This document shows positions 12,401-24,400 of a DNA stretch of 64,000 nucleotides, in pieces (positions within the stretch are counted from its first letter, which is position 1; each line of letters starts with the position of its first letter). This DNA is from Apostichopus japonicus (lineage: Eukaryota; Echinodermata; Holothuroidea; Aspidochirotida; Stichopodidae): assembly GCF_037975245.1 (NCBI RefSeq), contig NC_092582.1:16523577-16587576 (forward strand), given 5' to 3'. The notes below the pieces were generated by a model that did no database searches, was not told where the DNA came from, and was given only the letters and a program-made list of their open reading frames with translations. Position numbers and translations under genes: made by a program.

Positions 12401-15400
12401 AAATTGAAGTACAGTATAGTGCCAGATATGTTATATAAGGCCAGAAAATCCATTTGTTCAGTCAAAGGTCATTTGGCCAATTTTCATGTTTATTGTGCTG
12501 TACTTGTAGAAGGCATCTTTTATTACAAATTGTCAATTGCTATATGAAAGGGGTCAATTGAAATATGGCTAGAATCTTTCAAACAATTCATAAAATGTTA
12601 TATCAAATGCCATGAAGTAAGAAGGACAAAAATTGCGACTTACGTTTTTAGACTTAGGCCTAGATGCATACATGTATGAAATTGTTCTTAAGAATCCACC
12701 ACACATTGTGGCACTACTGTATGTTTGACCACCCGTTTTCATAATAGGAACAGGTGTTATAACTGGTAGGTTTTTTAACATTTAAGGTTGTAACAGTTAC
12801 CAATCCCTTTTAAAGTTTGGTCAAGAAGCTTCAAGAAACCTTGAAGTTATAGCCATGAAAATGGAAAAAAAAAATTAAGTAAGCACTGCCATTTACTGTC
12901 AAACTTCTACCCCTTTTGCAAACTCTTTTTTTACCGTTACCCAAGCCACCGTTCAATTTTGAACTTCCTGAGTGTAAAAATTTACTTTCAGTGGGATAAA
13001 TAGAAAAGATAAAAGCAGGTACAGTACATGGATCAGGCCTAGAATTTAACAATTTAAGCTACTTGCTATAAATAAAAAACCTGCAAGTGCTTAAAGCAGG
13101 GGTGAGCAACCTTTTTGAATGAATGGTCCAGATATAAGGAGTGAAAAATTGACTGGACTGCAGCTAACCAACTAAACTACCTGTCAGCATCATTAGTGCC
13201 GATAAATTCTGAGCAGCTAGCTGGTTTTTTGTGATGATGAAAAATAGATTTTTTCTTCATCTTGAGACATCTCACAGGCCGCAAAAAAATCACTGGCGGG
13301 CCGCATGTGGCCAGTGGGCCGTAGGTTGCCCACCCCTGGCTTAAAGAGATCGACTAACTCTCAGTAAATTCAAGTTCCCATGCATTGGTAGTTGTCTCTG
13401 AATTACCACCACATATCAGTTAGTACTGTACAGATTTACTTTGCTCCTATCGTAGCTTTCTCCCACTCCACATCTGCACTTTCTCATCTACCTAACCAAA
13501 CATTGGAATGATATAGCACTGCGCCCTTGCTCCCTAGGCACCGGCCCACTTATACATCCTTCCGAATCTACCATTCAGGAAGAACACTACACTTTTCGTG
13601 ATCAAACTTTGCTTAGCGTTTTTGATTGTTTTTCACAAGTTTTTGGGATTAGAATATGGATCTGTACAGGTTTAATAGTCGCTGATAATAAGCAGTAATT
13701 CAGGGTTTCTGTCAGGTGAGGAAAATCTTCTTGATCTTATGGATCGACGATTGTTTACCGATTTTGTCTCAGGTGTGTTTACTGGCAGAAAATTGCCAGT
13801 GCAAATTTTTTGTTTCCACCGGCAAACGGCAAAATTCACAGGCAAGTTTAGCCAGTAAGTTAAACCCTATGGTGATAACCTACCTTGATCCTGTACAATC
13901 TGGCTAACACACACATCACTTTTAATTCTGATATCAGGCCTTCTGTACCCTAGAGAGTACATAGACTTAGCCGTGCTGGATTACACAGATGGGAAGTGGA
14001 TCTTGGAGGGTTACAAAGTAAGGGGTGTGGGAGGGGTGGGGATTGGGGGGGGGAGGTTGATCCTGTTTAATCTGGCTAACATACATATCACTTTATCTTT
14101 TGATACAGGCCTTCTGTACCCTAGAGAGTATGTAGATTACACATAAGTGGTTCTTGGAGGGTTAGAAAGTTGGGTGTGGGAGAGGTGGGGATTGAGAGGG
14201 AGAGGTAATCTAGCTAACACATGTCCCTATTATATTCTGATATATACTATACCCTAGAGAATCTGACAAATGCTGGATTATTTACATCAATGAGCAAATT
14301 TCTGATAGATCTATATGAAAAGAAAAAAAAAAGGGGAAAATATGTAATTGATGAGATCTGGCTGCTTTGCCTGGCTGTGGTATTAGAGATTTCAGTTGAG
14401 CGTGGCGCGCACCATCAATTTTGTTTGCGGAATGTACAGACATTATAACACCGACAGAGGAAACCGTATACCTGTACTAGAAGCTTTCAGTTGGTTATTT
14501 CGTAACATCGAGCTCAGTAAAATTTAAAGCTGAAGGAGATGGGTTATTGATCACGCATGAGAAAGAGGAGAAGTCACGGCCCATTGGTCGTTCATGTGTA
14601 TGGGAAGCAGATCAAGGAACATTTGGGTGGCATTTGAAGATCATATCAACGTCCCCGGTGAATTGAAACGATTTATTTTTCGTTTAAAGACCCCCCAGCA
14701 TTTTTTTCCACTGCCGGTACAGTAACAGCTCGATCAGGTTAGAATCAACTTATTTAAGTAATTAATGCCTTTTTTTTTTTTTAAATGAAAACGCATATAG
14801 TTTGACTGTCACCATAGAGGGCCAATGATGCTCAGTAGGGATGGGGTTGGATGGTGGGGTAGGGCAAAGGGGAGCAGGTTTGGGTTTTTAAACTGTTTGC
14901 TATGAAATTTAAAATCAGTGGAAACTACATAGTAGATCAGTGGCATCAATGGTTTTCTTCATGCCCCTATTTCTGTGGTAAATTGCTGTATAAACTTTAG
15001 TAAGAATTGCTCGCATCTTTCACAGATAGGATACCCATACCTCACCTCCTCCTCCCTTCCTACCCTTCTTGCCGTTTCTCGCTGTGGATTATCCATGTCC
15101 AAGCTGTCTTTGACATTCATATCAGAGGTCAGGATCGCCTTCAGATATGCTAGAAAGTCCAATAGTGGTCACACATGTTCAGATTTTCTGGTGAGCAATT
15201 TACGGCCATTATGAAAACATTTTCCTCGTGGGGGCATTTTTTGTCTAATTGAGTATTCTGCCACCGTCTAGGAATAATTTGGATGGTCAGATTAGCCTCC
15301 AGAAGAGTCCATCTGAAGACTATAACAGATTTTTTAATATGCCCAAATTTTTTGGAACTTGTGTGACTGGAATGGTGCAAAGGTCTTTGCCTTACAATTA

Positions 15401-18400
15401 GGTAATTAAGACGTGCTTACACTAGAAATTGCATTTGTAAGCAAGCACCTGGAAGCAATGTGGTTCATCGGTAATTCTTAAAATTAAATTACATGTTAGA
15501 GTCACATTTGAAAGATTGCACTGGTGACTAGTGAACATACGAATGAGGGTCAATTATTGCTATCAAATAAATGTGAGATTGATTGGAGAACTGAAAAACA
15601 TATTTGAAATGACACAACCCTCTGTCAGCTAGCTTCAAACAAGTACAGTACCAGGATGTTGTTAGATGACTTAGCAAAGATGTCTCTGTACAAAATGGGG
15701 AGTAACCTTGACTCAGTTTCAATTACGGGCTAGTGAATAGATACTTATATCTGTAATACGCAATTTAACTTTACACTTGATCGGTTCAGTTGCCAGTTCA
15801 TTACCCTGAAGAGGCTGGCATACATGTGCTAAACATATCTCATCAATTTGAAAATCTGTACAATTCACATATCAGTGTGTTTAATAGCAATTCCTATTAT
15901 TTTCTCCCCCTGTCTGCTGTCCTTTAAACTAAACGTTTTGTGATCAAAGTGTTTTTATTCAAACCAAAAGGATTTATCAAAATTTCATCAAACCTACTTA
16001 CCTGTCTCCTCAATACCATTGTACTCTTAATGCATGGTCCATTTTGAGAGCAAAATTCTCAAATTTGTTCCTGTCTGTTCGGGTCTTCTGCCCTCTATCT
16101 CAGATTAACTCATCCACAAATTCCGGTGCCAAATCAGATTTGAAACAGAAATTTTACTTCACTTCTCTCTTACCTGTCTTCCCACCACTTTAGCACTCTC
16201 ACTCTAGGGCCTACTTTACCTCGCCTAGAGTGGATTGGTATTTACCTGTTTAGCACTGTTTGCCCTCAATGACTGGTTACTTCTGGTCGAAGCCCCTCCT
16301 TTTAGATTTACCACCCCAAAGTGCCTAGACGTGTTTTCTCGCAGACCGATTTGGTGTTCTCCAAGCAGTTCAAGATCGTTATTGCTATAGCTATCAGGGA
16401 CAGGTTATCTGTCCCTCATAGTCTTCCAAACCTGGTAATTTTTGGAAAGTTTCTCATCTTAAGAATTGCACAAGAAAAACGATGTCATTAACTGACTAAT
16501 AACTGTAAATTCAAATTTCTGTTTCCTAACTTTTCAGGAGGACGAGATGGGACCAAATTGAGAGAAGAGTTGATCCGCTACGTTATGTCTCAACCTCTTC
16601 TGTCCAGTACGATGCATCTTCAACCTGCCAAGTGAGCATCTCAATCTATTGCTCTAGATACCATCATTTCAGATAGCTAACGGTGCTTTTATTATACAAG
16701 ATCCTACAATAGTTATACCACACTTTAGTAGCAGCCATACAACGCTATGATAGCATCCATACAATACTTTAGTACTGTATCTGCCATACAATGCTATGAC
16801 AGCATCTATACAGTACTTTAGTAGCTGCCATATAATGCTATGATAGCATCTGTACAATGCTTTAGTAGCAGCCATACAATGCTATGATAGCATCCATACT
16901 ATACTTTGGTAGCAGCCATACAATGCTATGATACAGTACATCCATACATTACTTTAGTAGCAGCCATACAATGCTATGATAGCATCCATGCAATACTTTA
17001 GTAGCAGCCATACAATGCTATGGTAGCATCCATACATTACTTTAGTAGCAGCCATACAATGCTATAATAGCATCTATACAATACTTTAGTAGCATCCATA
17101 CAATACTTTATGGCAGCTATACATACAATACTTTGGTAGCAGCCATACAATGTTATGATAGCATCCATAAAATACTTTAGTAGCAGCCATACAATGCTAT
17201 GAAAGCATCCATTCAATACTTTAGTAGCAGCCATACAATGCTATGGTAGCATCTATACAATACTTTAGTAGCAGCCATACAATACTATGATAGCATCTAT
17301 ACAATACTTTAGTAGCAGCAATTCAATGCATCTATGATAGCATCTATACAATACTTAAGTATCAGCCATACAATGCTATGATAGCATCTATACAATACTT
17401 AAGTATCAGCCATACAATGCTATGATAGCATCTATACAATACTTAAGTATCAGCCATACAATGCTATGATAGCATCTATACAATACTTTAGTATCAGCAA
17501 TTCAATGCTATGATAGCATCTATACAATACTTTAGTAGCAGCCATACAATACTATGATAGCATCTATACAATACTTAAGTATCAGCCATACAATGCTATG
17601 ATAGCATCTATACAATACTTGAGTAGCAGCAATTCAATGCTATGATAGCATCTATACAATACTTGAGTAGCAGCCATACAATACTATGATAGCATCTATA
17701 CAATACTTAAGTATCAGCCATACAATGCTATGATAGCATCTATACAATACTTAAGTATCAGCCATACAATGCTATGATAGCATCTATACAATACTTTAGT
17801 ATCAGCCATACAATGCTATGATAGCATCTATACAATACTTTAGTATCAGCCATACAATGCTATGATAGCATCTATACAATACTTTAGTATCAGCCATACA
17901 ATGCTATGATAGCATCTATACAATACTTAAGTATCAGCCATACAATGCTATGATAGCATCTATACAATACTTTAGTATCAGCCATACAATGCTATGATAG
18001 CATCTATACAATACTTTAGTATCAGCCATACAATACTTCGATAACACAATGGTACTGTGGCATCCATTCAACACATTGTACTATCCATTCAACAACACTA
18101 TGGTAGCTTCCATACAAGACTATGGTAACATGCATCATTGGTATAGCATGCATACAACACTATGGTAGCATCCATACAACAACACTATGGTAGCATAGAT
18201 GCAGAACTTTGGTAGCATCCATAGCACATTTTATACTTCAAAAGCTTTTCATTTAAAATAACAAGTAGGTATTTTCTCCTTTTGCATTTGACATACATGG
18301 CTTTATGATACTGACTTAGGAGTGTCTGAGTGACAAAAAGTTGAGAACTGAATTTTTATAAAATTTGCCAAACCGAAGGATCTCGTTGTTTACTAAGTGT

Positions 18401-21400
18401 ATATATCGTATCAAGATCGTTGGTTGTACATAATCTTGTGTTTCTTAAATTTGCATGTTAACATGTGTACATTCCTTCATAATTAAACAGAATTACCACC
18501 TACAGTAGCTCCGCTGAAGCAACCTGGTGGCTTTTTTCAAATTACCTTCATTCTTCATTCCAACTGTGTTCATCCCAACGTCATTAAGTTTTTAAATTAT
18601 GTCATTGCCATGGCGATCCATCACATGTTTGGCAATCTCCATCACATCTACAGCAGTACTGGTACCCATTTTGATGAATGGCGTCCCAGGGGTGTGCACC
18701 TCTCTGATTACCCCCATGATGGATGTCCTGCTTATGGAACGTAAAGAATCCATTCACCCATATCGCATTCTTCATGGAACCTGAATCAAGTAATATATAT
18801 CTGCTTCATGAGGAAGTCTGCCTTAAGCATGTGTCGTTAGCTTTCATGGCTCCAGTTAAGTTCATAATAACCAAAGAAAAAACATGTATTTTTTCAAGAC
18901 ATTGAAATGGTGGAATTGTACCTATCTCCCACTCCACCCCACCCCCAAATGCTGGATTGGGGAGGGGGTAGGGGAAACTTTGGGAAGGAGAGGTGTGAGG
19001 AAATAAATTAAAAATTATGACATCATTGATCAAGATTGTAGTCTACAGGTGAAATTTTTTCAACAGTCAGCACATACTGGACTGTAAACATTCGATTGAG
19101 TGTTCGTACTTACTATACTGTATTGGGTGTTACACTGGTTCAGGTTGTTCTCTATAGACTGTCAACCCCCCTCCCTTCCCTCCCCTCCCTCCCCCTATCT
19201 AAAAAGAAGGAAACAATGTGTAATAAAAATTATATGTGATTGGTATGAAATGTTGCTTCTATATTTTAAAAGTAAACTAATCGACAGAAATTTGACTGGG
19301 AAAATATGTTTTATACAAATTTGAAAAGAGTAATCAAATGTTTAGGTGGGACCAGTAATGTCAGGATTGATAGTCCTGTAGCCTACCCAGCCATTAGTTG
19401 GTGGTGATTGCTATGTATCTGTATATGTATACCTGGGAAGTGGGGCAAAGGGGGCAAGGGGGAGGGGGGCATTGAGAAGCCACAGTACCTTGCGGCAAAC
19501 TGTGTTACAACCACACCACCATTTTCAAGGAAAGAATTGACTCAGTATGACTCGGGGTCATATCGATCAAGGAAAGAATTGACTCGGTATGACTCTGGGT
19601 CGTATCGATCCAGGAAAGAATTGACTCAGTACGACTCTGGGTCATATCGATCAAGGAAAGAATTGACTCGGTTCGGCTCTGGGTCATATCAATCCAGGAA
19701 AGATAGTCTCCTGAATGTTAAGGTAGCACAGGTATGTGATAAATCCATTTAGAGTTTGGAGTCACCATCACATTAAATCTCACAGACTTATAAAATACCA
19801 CATTGGCCAAATTTTGAACTTTGGATTTCAGAACTCGCAAATGAAATGAAAATAATGAACGTCATTGAAATGTGGAATTTTACTGTCACATACAGTACAG
19901 TACATTACAGTAGTAGGAAAATGTTTTTTTTTTTCCCTCCACCAAAATCGACTCAAACTGGTTGCTTTAAAGTGTTGACTTCTCTGTCTATTTTCCTTGA
20001 CAGTGCCTCTGATGTTATCAATCTGCATCCTCGTGTACAGGATCTTGACCCGGCAGCTGTATTCATGATATTCGAAGGACTGGAGTCGATGCTGGGAGCA
20101 GAGGTTAGTCTCTTTCAAGAATTGTTTAAGGGGGGAAAAAAAGAAACAAGATGAAAATTATGCAATCATAACGTCAAGCGAGTCTTTGACAAAACTTGTC
20201 CACATATCCGCTTCGACGACGATGGAAAGAGACGAGTTCTTGGAAAAACGAGTAAAACATTGTCCCCTTCGTGGACAGAGTTGTCCCATTAGTGGACAGA
20301 GTCGTCCCGTTCGTGGACAGAGCTTGATGCGGTGTTACGTTGCCACATTAGTCCTTTGCTGCCCAGAATCAGTCCCAACTGCTCTAGAAAGACGTACTAG
20401 TAAGGACCAAATCAAATGTTACTGTCTATTCTTGCCTCCTATACCATAATTGGTCAGCCACTTTGATGCTGCTCGGTCCAACTGCTCCTAAATGCACCAA
20501 GTTTGACCAAATCTGAGCTAACTGTCCGATGTGGTCTGTGTGTGTGTATAACGACTCTGACAAGAAATTTGTGGCCAAGTCTCGAGAAAGGATTTGACGT
20601 TTGTCTTTTTGAATTATTGACCTCCGGATCGTGTGGCTGATGGTTTCGTCAGTTCTAACAAACAACAGACAGGACATGATTTTACATTCTATGCAGTTCT
20701 GTTTTATCGTAAAGTGTACCAAGTTTTTGGGTACGAAAGCTGCATCTCTGTACTAGTGCCTCTGAAGCGCTAAGAGGTTAATGACTTACTGATAAGTTGA
20801 AAGAACCGTTTCCAGGAAAGTAGAATGTTTTAGAATGGTCATATTAACTTCATTCCTCCCTGACCGGTCATTCATACGAACGAACTCCGATCTACCTTGA
20901 CCAGAGTGCATATATATGGGAGACAAGTGAGTATTGTCATTGGTAAATACACACACCAGTAAGTTTTGATAATTTTAAAGTAGAAAGTGGAGTTTTGACC
21001 ATTAAACGTTATAAAGAAGTACCCCATAATGCAAGAAAATAGAAATTTAAATGAACAATTTATCTAAATAAATACAATAAAGTAATCTCTGGAACTCTCC
21101 TTTAAGGTTAAATTGATTATGAAGTCCGCTCCTCTGGGGGGGGGGTCTGGAAGTCAATCATTTTATATCGTATTATAAATTTTAATAACACAACCCACCC
21201 TTTGAAGTTCATGTAAAACAACAGAGCACCCTTGGATGACTTTTCAACAGCACTTGTCCTTGAAAAATGTGTGATTCATTGTAGAACATAAATTTTAATT
21301 TATTGTTCATTTATTTAAATTGTTAACATTTTTTTGGGATTTATTTTTGTTGTTTAAAGCCAAAACATTTTCCCTCATATTGAGTTTGTTTTGCATCTGA

Positions 21401-24400
21401 CCTAAATAGTACTATGTCTGTTAGATTAAAGAGATATTCTGGTACTATGTGTGTTAGATTAAAGGGATATTCTGGTAGAGGACAATGTGGAACCTCGTTA
21501 TGGGAAACAGAGAGATTCCACACTGTCGATTGAAAACTCCATCTCAATATCATGTCCCTAACTAACCATGTACAGTATGGTCGATTTGAATGGAACTTAC
21601 TCTGACCGGTGAAGCCCTTTAACTCGTTCCTGACGGAGATCACAGTACTGTAGGTTATCTGTGATGTCACAACTGCAAACTTTCTAATAGAAGCTTTACT
21701 TTACTATTTTAATCTTATCCTCGAAACGTGATCAGTATTATTTTTTTTTTTTTTAAATCTGTCATCAAAATGCTAAGATCTGTGTTGTAAACATATTATT
21801 TTCCTCTGTGACTAAGTGATTAAAATTATCATCAAGGAAAACAAAAACACGTTTTTTTTAAGTGAATTACTGCAATGACATCATCGACTCTGCTGCTTGC
21901 CAGATGCATTCATAAACTACCACAAAATCTGAAGAAAAAAAAATCATATCTCTGGCATAAAAAATGCTACGAGGATGTGGTTTTGAACTTAAGATGCAGA
22001 AAAATTTTCGGCATTTTTATACATGTATCATCTTCAGCCACTGGAATATCCCTTTAATTAGTCCAGCCACCATTGATGAGCTTCAAAATAAGGGATTTAA
22101 ATATTATCAAGAAAAACAAAAACCTTATTTTTTAACTGAACTGCTGCGATGACATCATCTACTCAGATGCATTCACAAAATACCACCAGATTGGCAAAAC
22201 AAATAAAAAATCATATCTCTGCCATTAAAAATACTACGAGGATATGGCTTTGACCATAAGATTCACACCATTTTCGGCATTTTTATTCATCTATCATCTT
22301 CAGCCACTGGAATATCCCTTTAATTAGTCCAGCCACCATTGATGAACTCCAGAATAAGGGATTTAAATATTATCAAGAAAAACAAAAACACTGTTTTTTT
22401 TAACTGAATTGCTGCGATGACATCATCGACTCTGCTGTTTGCCAGATGCATTCAGAAAATACCACCAGATTTGAACCCATTAAAATGCTGTGAGGATGTG
22501 GTTTTGACCTTAAAATGCAGAAAGGTCACAGGTTTGAATCCCAGGAATGAATTACTGAATATATTACTGAATAACTGCTTTTTTTTTTCTTTCCGTTTTT
22601 ATTCTTTCAGGTGATATTGGATTTGTGCGAAATGGAAGACTTGAGCAAGCAGATTTTTCGCATTCAAAATCCAGATGAAACACTGAAGACGAAATGGTCT
22701 GTTACAACGCTGCCCTCTGTCCTTGTATGGAAGGAGGATGGGAAACCCACAGAGTTGATTGCGTGAGTTTTGGGGAATTTTACCAATTACACAACCCACC
22801 AGACACCCATACCCCTTTAGAATCAATGCTTAGAAACGCATGAAAGCTACAGGTAGCTATATTCTGTTGACAAAAAATGACTCAATCTCAGGCTGCGAAA
22901 AACTGTAGGTAAAATTTCGGGCGTCTCAAAATATATCCAGCAACCCACTGAAACTTTGTTTGCAACCCAGTTTTGGGTGTCAGGCCCATAGTTTTCGGAC
23001 TGTGGTTTTACGATATTGTTGTAATTGTATACGGTTGAAAAAATGAGTAATTGTAAAAATTGAATGCAAATCTTAACTTGAAATCAACCTGATTTAGGAG
23101 AATGATTCAAGAAAAAAATACAGAGAATAAAGAACTTGACTTTGGAAGTGATACTTACGTGTCTTCTTCAACTGCATCATAATCTTGATTATGCAAGACA
23201 CTAAACCCCCCCTTTCCAAAGCCAACCTCCTCTGCTCTCCCTCCTCCCCCCCTCAAAAATCTACCATCCTAGGTATACAACACTTCTACACTGCCTTGCC
23301 CATTACGTAAACTTCTGAATGGTGGATTATGAAGCAAAGAGGATGTGGACAAGAGAGAAAATAAAAATGTAAAATCCAAAAGTTTCCTAAAAAAATCCAG
23401 TTTGGGTTTACATGCTGAGTAAATGCTACAGTGAAAAGCGTCCATGTTACCGATGTTGACAATCTAAAGAATTCATCGGTTACTCGCCGATTCAAGCTGT
23501 CATCTTTTGCAGAAATTTGAGAGATGGAGTCTTGTATAGATATTTTATTTATCTCGTCTTGAGTAACACTTGGTGTGTCTGGTAAATTTGCTCAACCAAT
23601 TACAGAAAGTTTCTTAAAAGTATTTTGAGTTCAATCTCGCTTGCGACTTGAAATTTGACTCGAAATTTGGTGGCCGACTTTCGTTCCGTTTTTTTATTCA
23701 GAGAGTCACCCACCAGGGAAGGGTTCGGTACAGCTATTAGAGAATACTACCTTAAACATAAGAAGACACCGGACAACAGTCACGCAAAGAAAGAAGCAAC
23801 AGGGTCCAAAGATAGCGAAAAGACGGCTAAGGGTGAGGGAGAGTTGATAACGAAGACATCTGGAGAGAACAACAAGGTTTCCAATCAAACAAAGTTAGTA
23901 TTTCAGACTAAATTTTCACTACAATCATCAAGTTTTCACTATAATCAATGGTCAATTGTTTTCTAATGGCCATCCCTATAAAAACCGGGCTGAACTCTGT
24001 TCGATCCGAATGTGACCTGACTCACCTCGATCGTCGTAAGGAGGAATGTCACGGATAGTAAGGAAGCGCGCGTGTGCTTTCAGCTGCGGTTGATTCCAGT
24101 TTGGAAAAAAAATAATAATTCAGTTTGTTTTTACGTGCCGAGTAAATGCTACTATGAAGAGTGTCCCGGCGACAAATGTAGACAGTCTAAGGATGTCATT
24201 GGTTACTCGCTGATCGAAACATTAATTTTTTTAAAGAAATTCTAAGAATTTTATTTTGTCTTGTTTTGGTACGTTTAAAGACATTTATGGTGAATAGAGA
24301 AGTGAAAGAATAAAAAAGGGGAGAGATTGATCGGAAAGACTACTGGAGAGAACACCAAGGTTTTCAATCAAACAAAGTCATTAGTTCAGACAAGATTGAT

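Larger units (their letters stand above)
4713..16537. other. QSOX intron (11.8 kb)
   Basis: The largest intron. It holds a 100-bp tandem repeat, a tRNA SINE, a 310-bp spaced direct repeat, a 39-bp minisatellite, a hAT MITE and a 175-bp duplication (all listed). The remainder is AT-rich, with pyrimidine tracts (5560-5680, 6190-6260) and poly(A)/poly(T) runs. A - strand open frame at 14959-15162 looks somewhat protein-like but has no identifiable homologue or splice partners. Confidence 0.65.
16632..20003. other. QSOX intron (3.4 kb)
   Basis: Dominated by the 44-bp array that starts within about 50 bp of the donor site. Also holds the block at 18590-18900 that is open in several frames and the 42-bp array. 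No QSOX exon is seen. Confidence 0.7.
20104..22610. other. QSOX intron (2.5 kb)
   Basis: Holds a 21-bp triplet repeat, a threefold 270-bp repeat and TTAAAGGGATATTC motifs in both orientations. The remainder is AT-rich with poly(T) runs. No exon is seen. Confidence 0.7.

Noticed and set aside
16669-17234. Open frames with repeated MAATK.L..CYHSIVWLLLK
   Set aside because: These are readings of the 44-bp minisatellite; 44 is not a multiple of three and the frames come and go with the repeat.
11049-18240. CRISPR-like array from the regular 39-bp and 44-bp repeats
   Set aside because: Units are contiguous with no unique spacers, and the surroundings are a eukaryotic intron.
23877-23878. Earlier donor GT after AACAACAAG in the QSOX linker exon
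   Set aside because: It leaves phase 0, whereas the next exon begins with one base finishing a codon; only the donor at 23894 keeps the frame.
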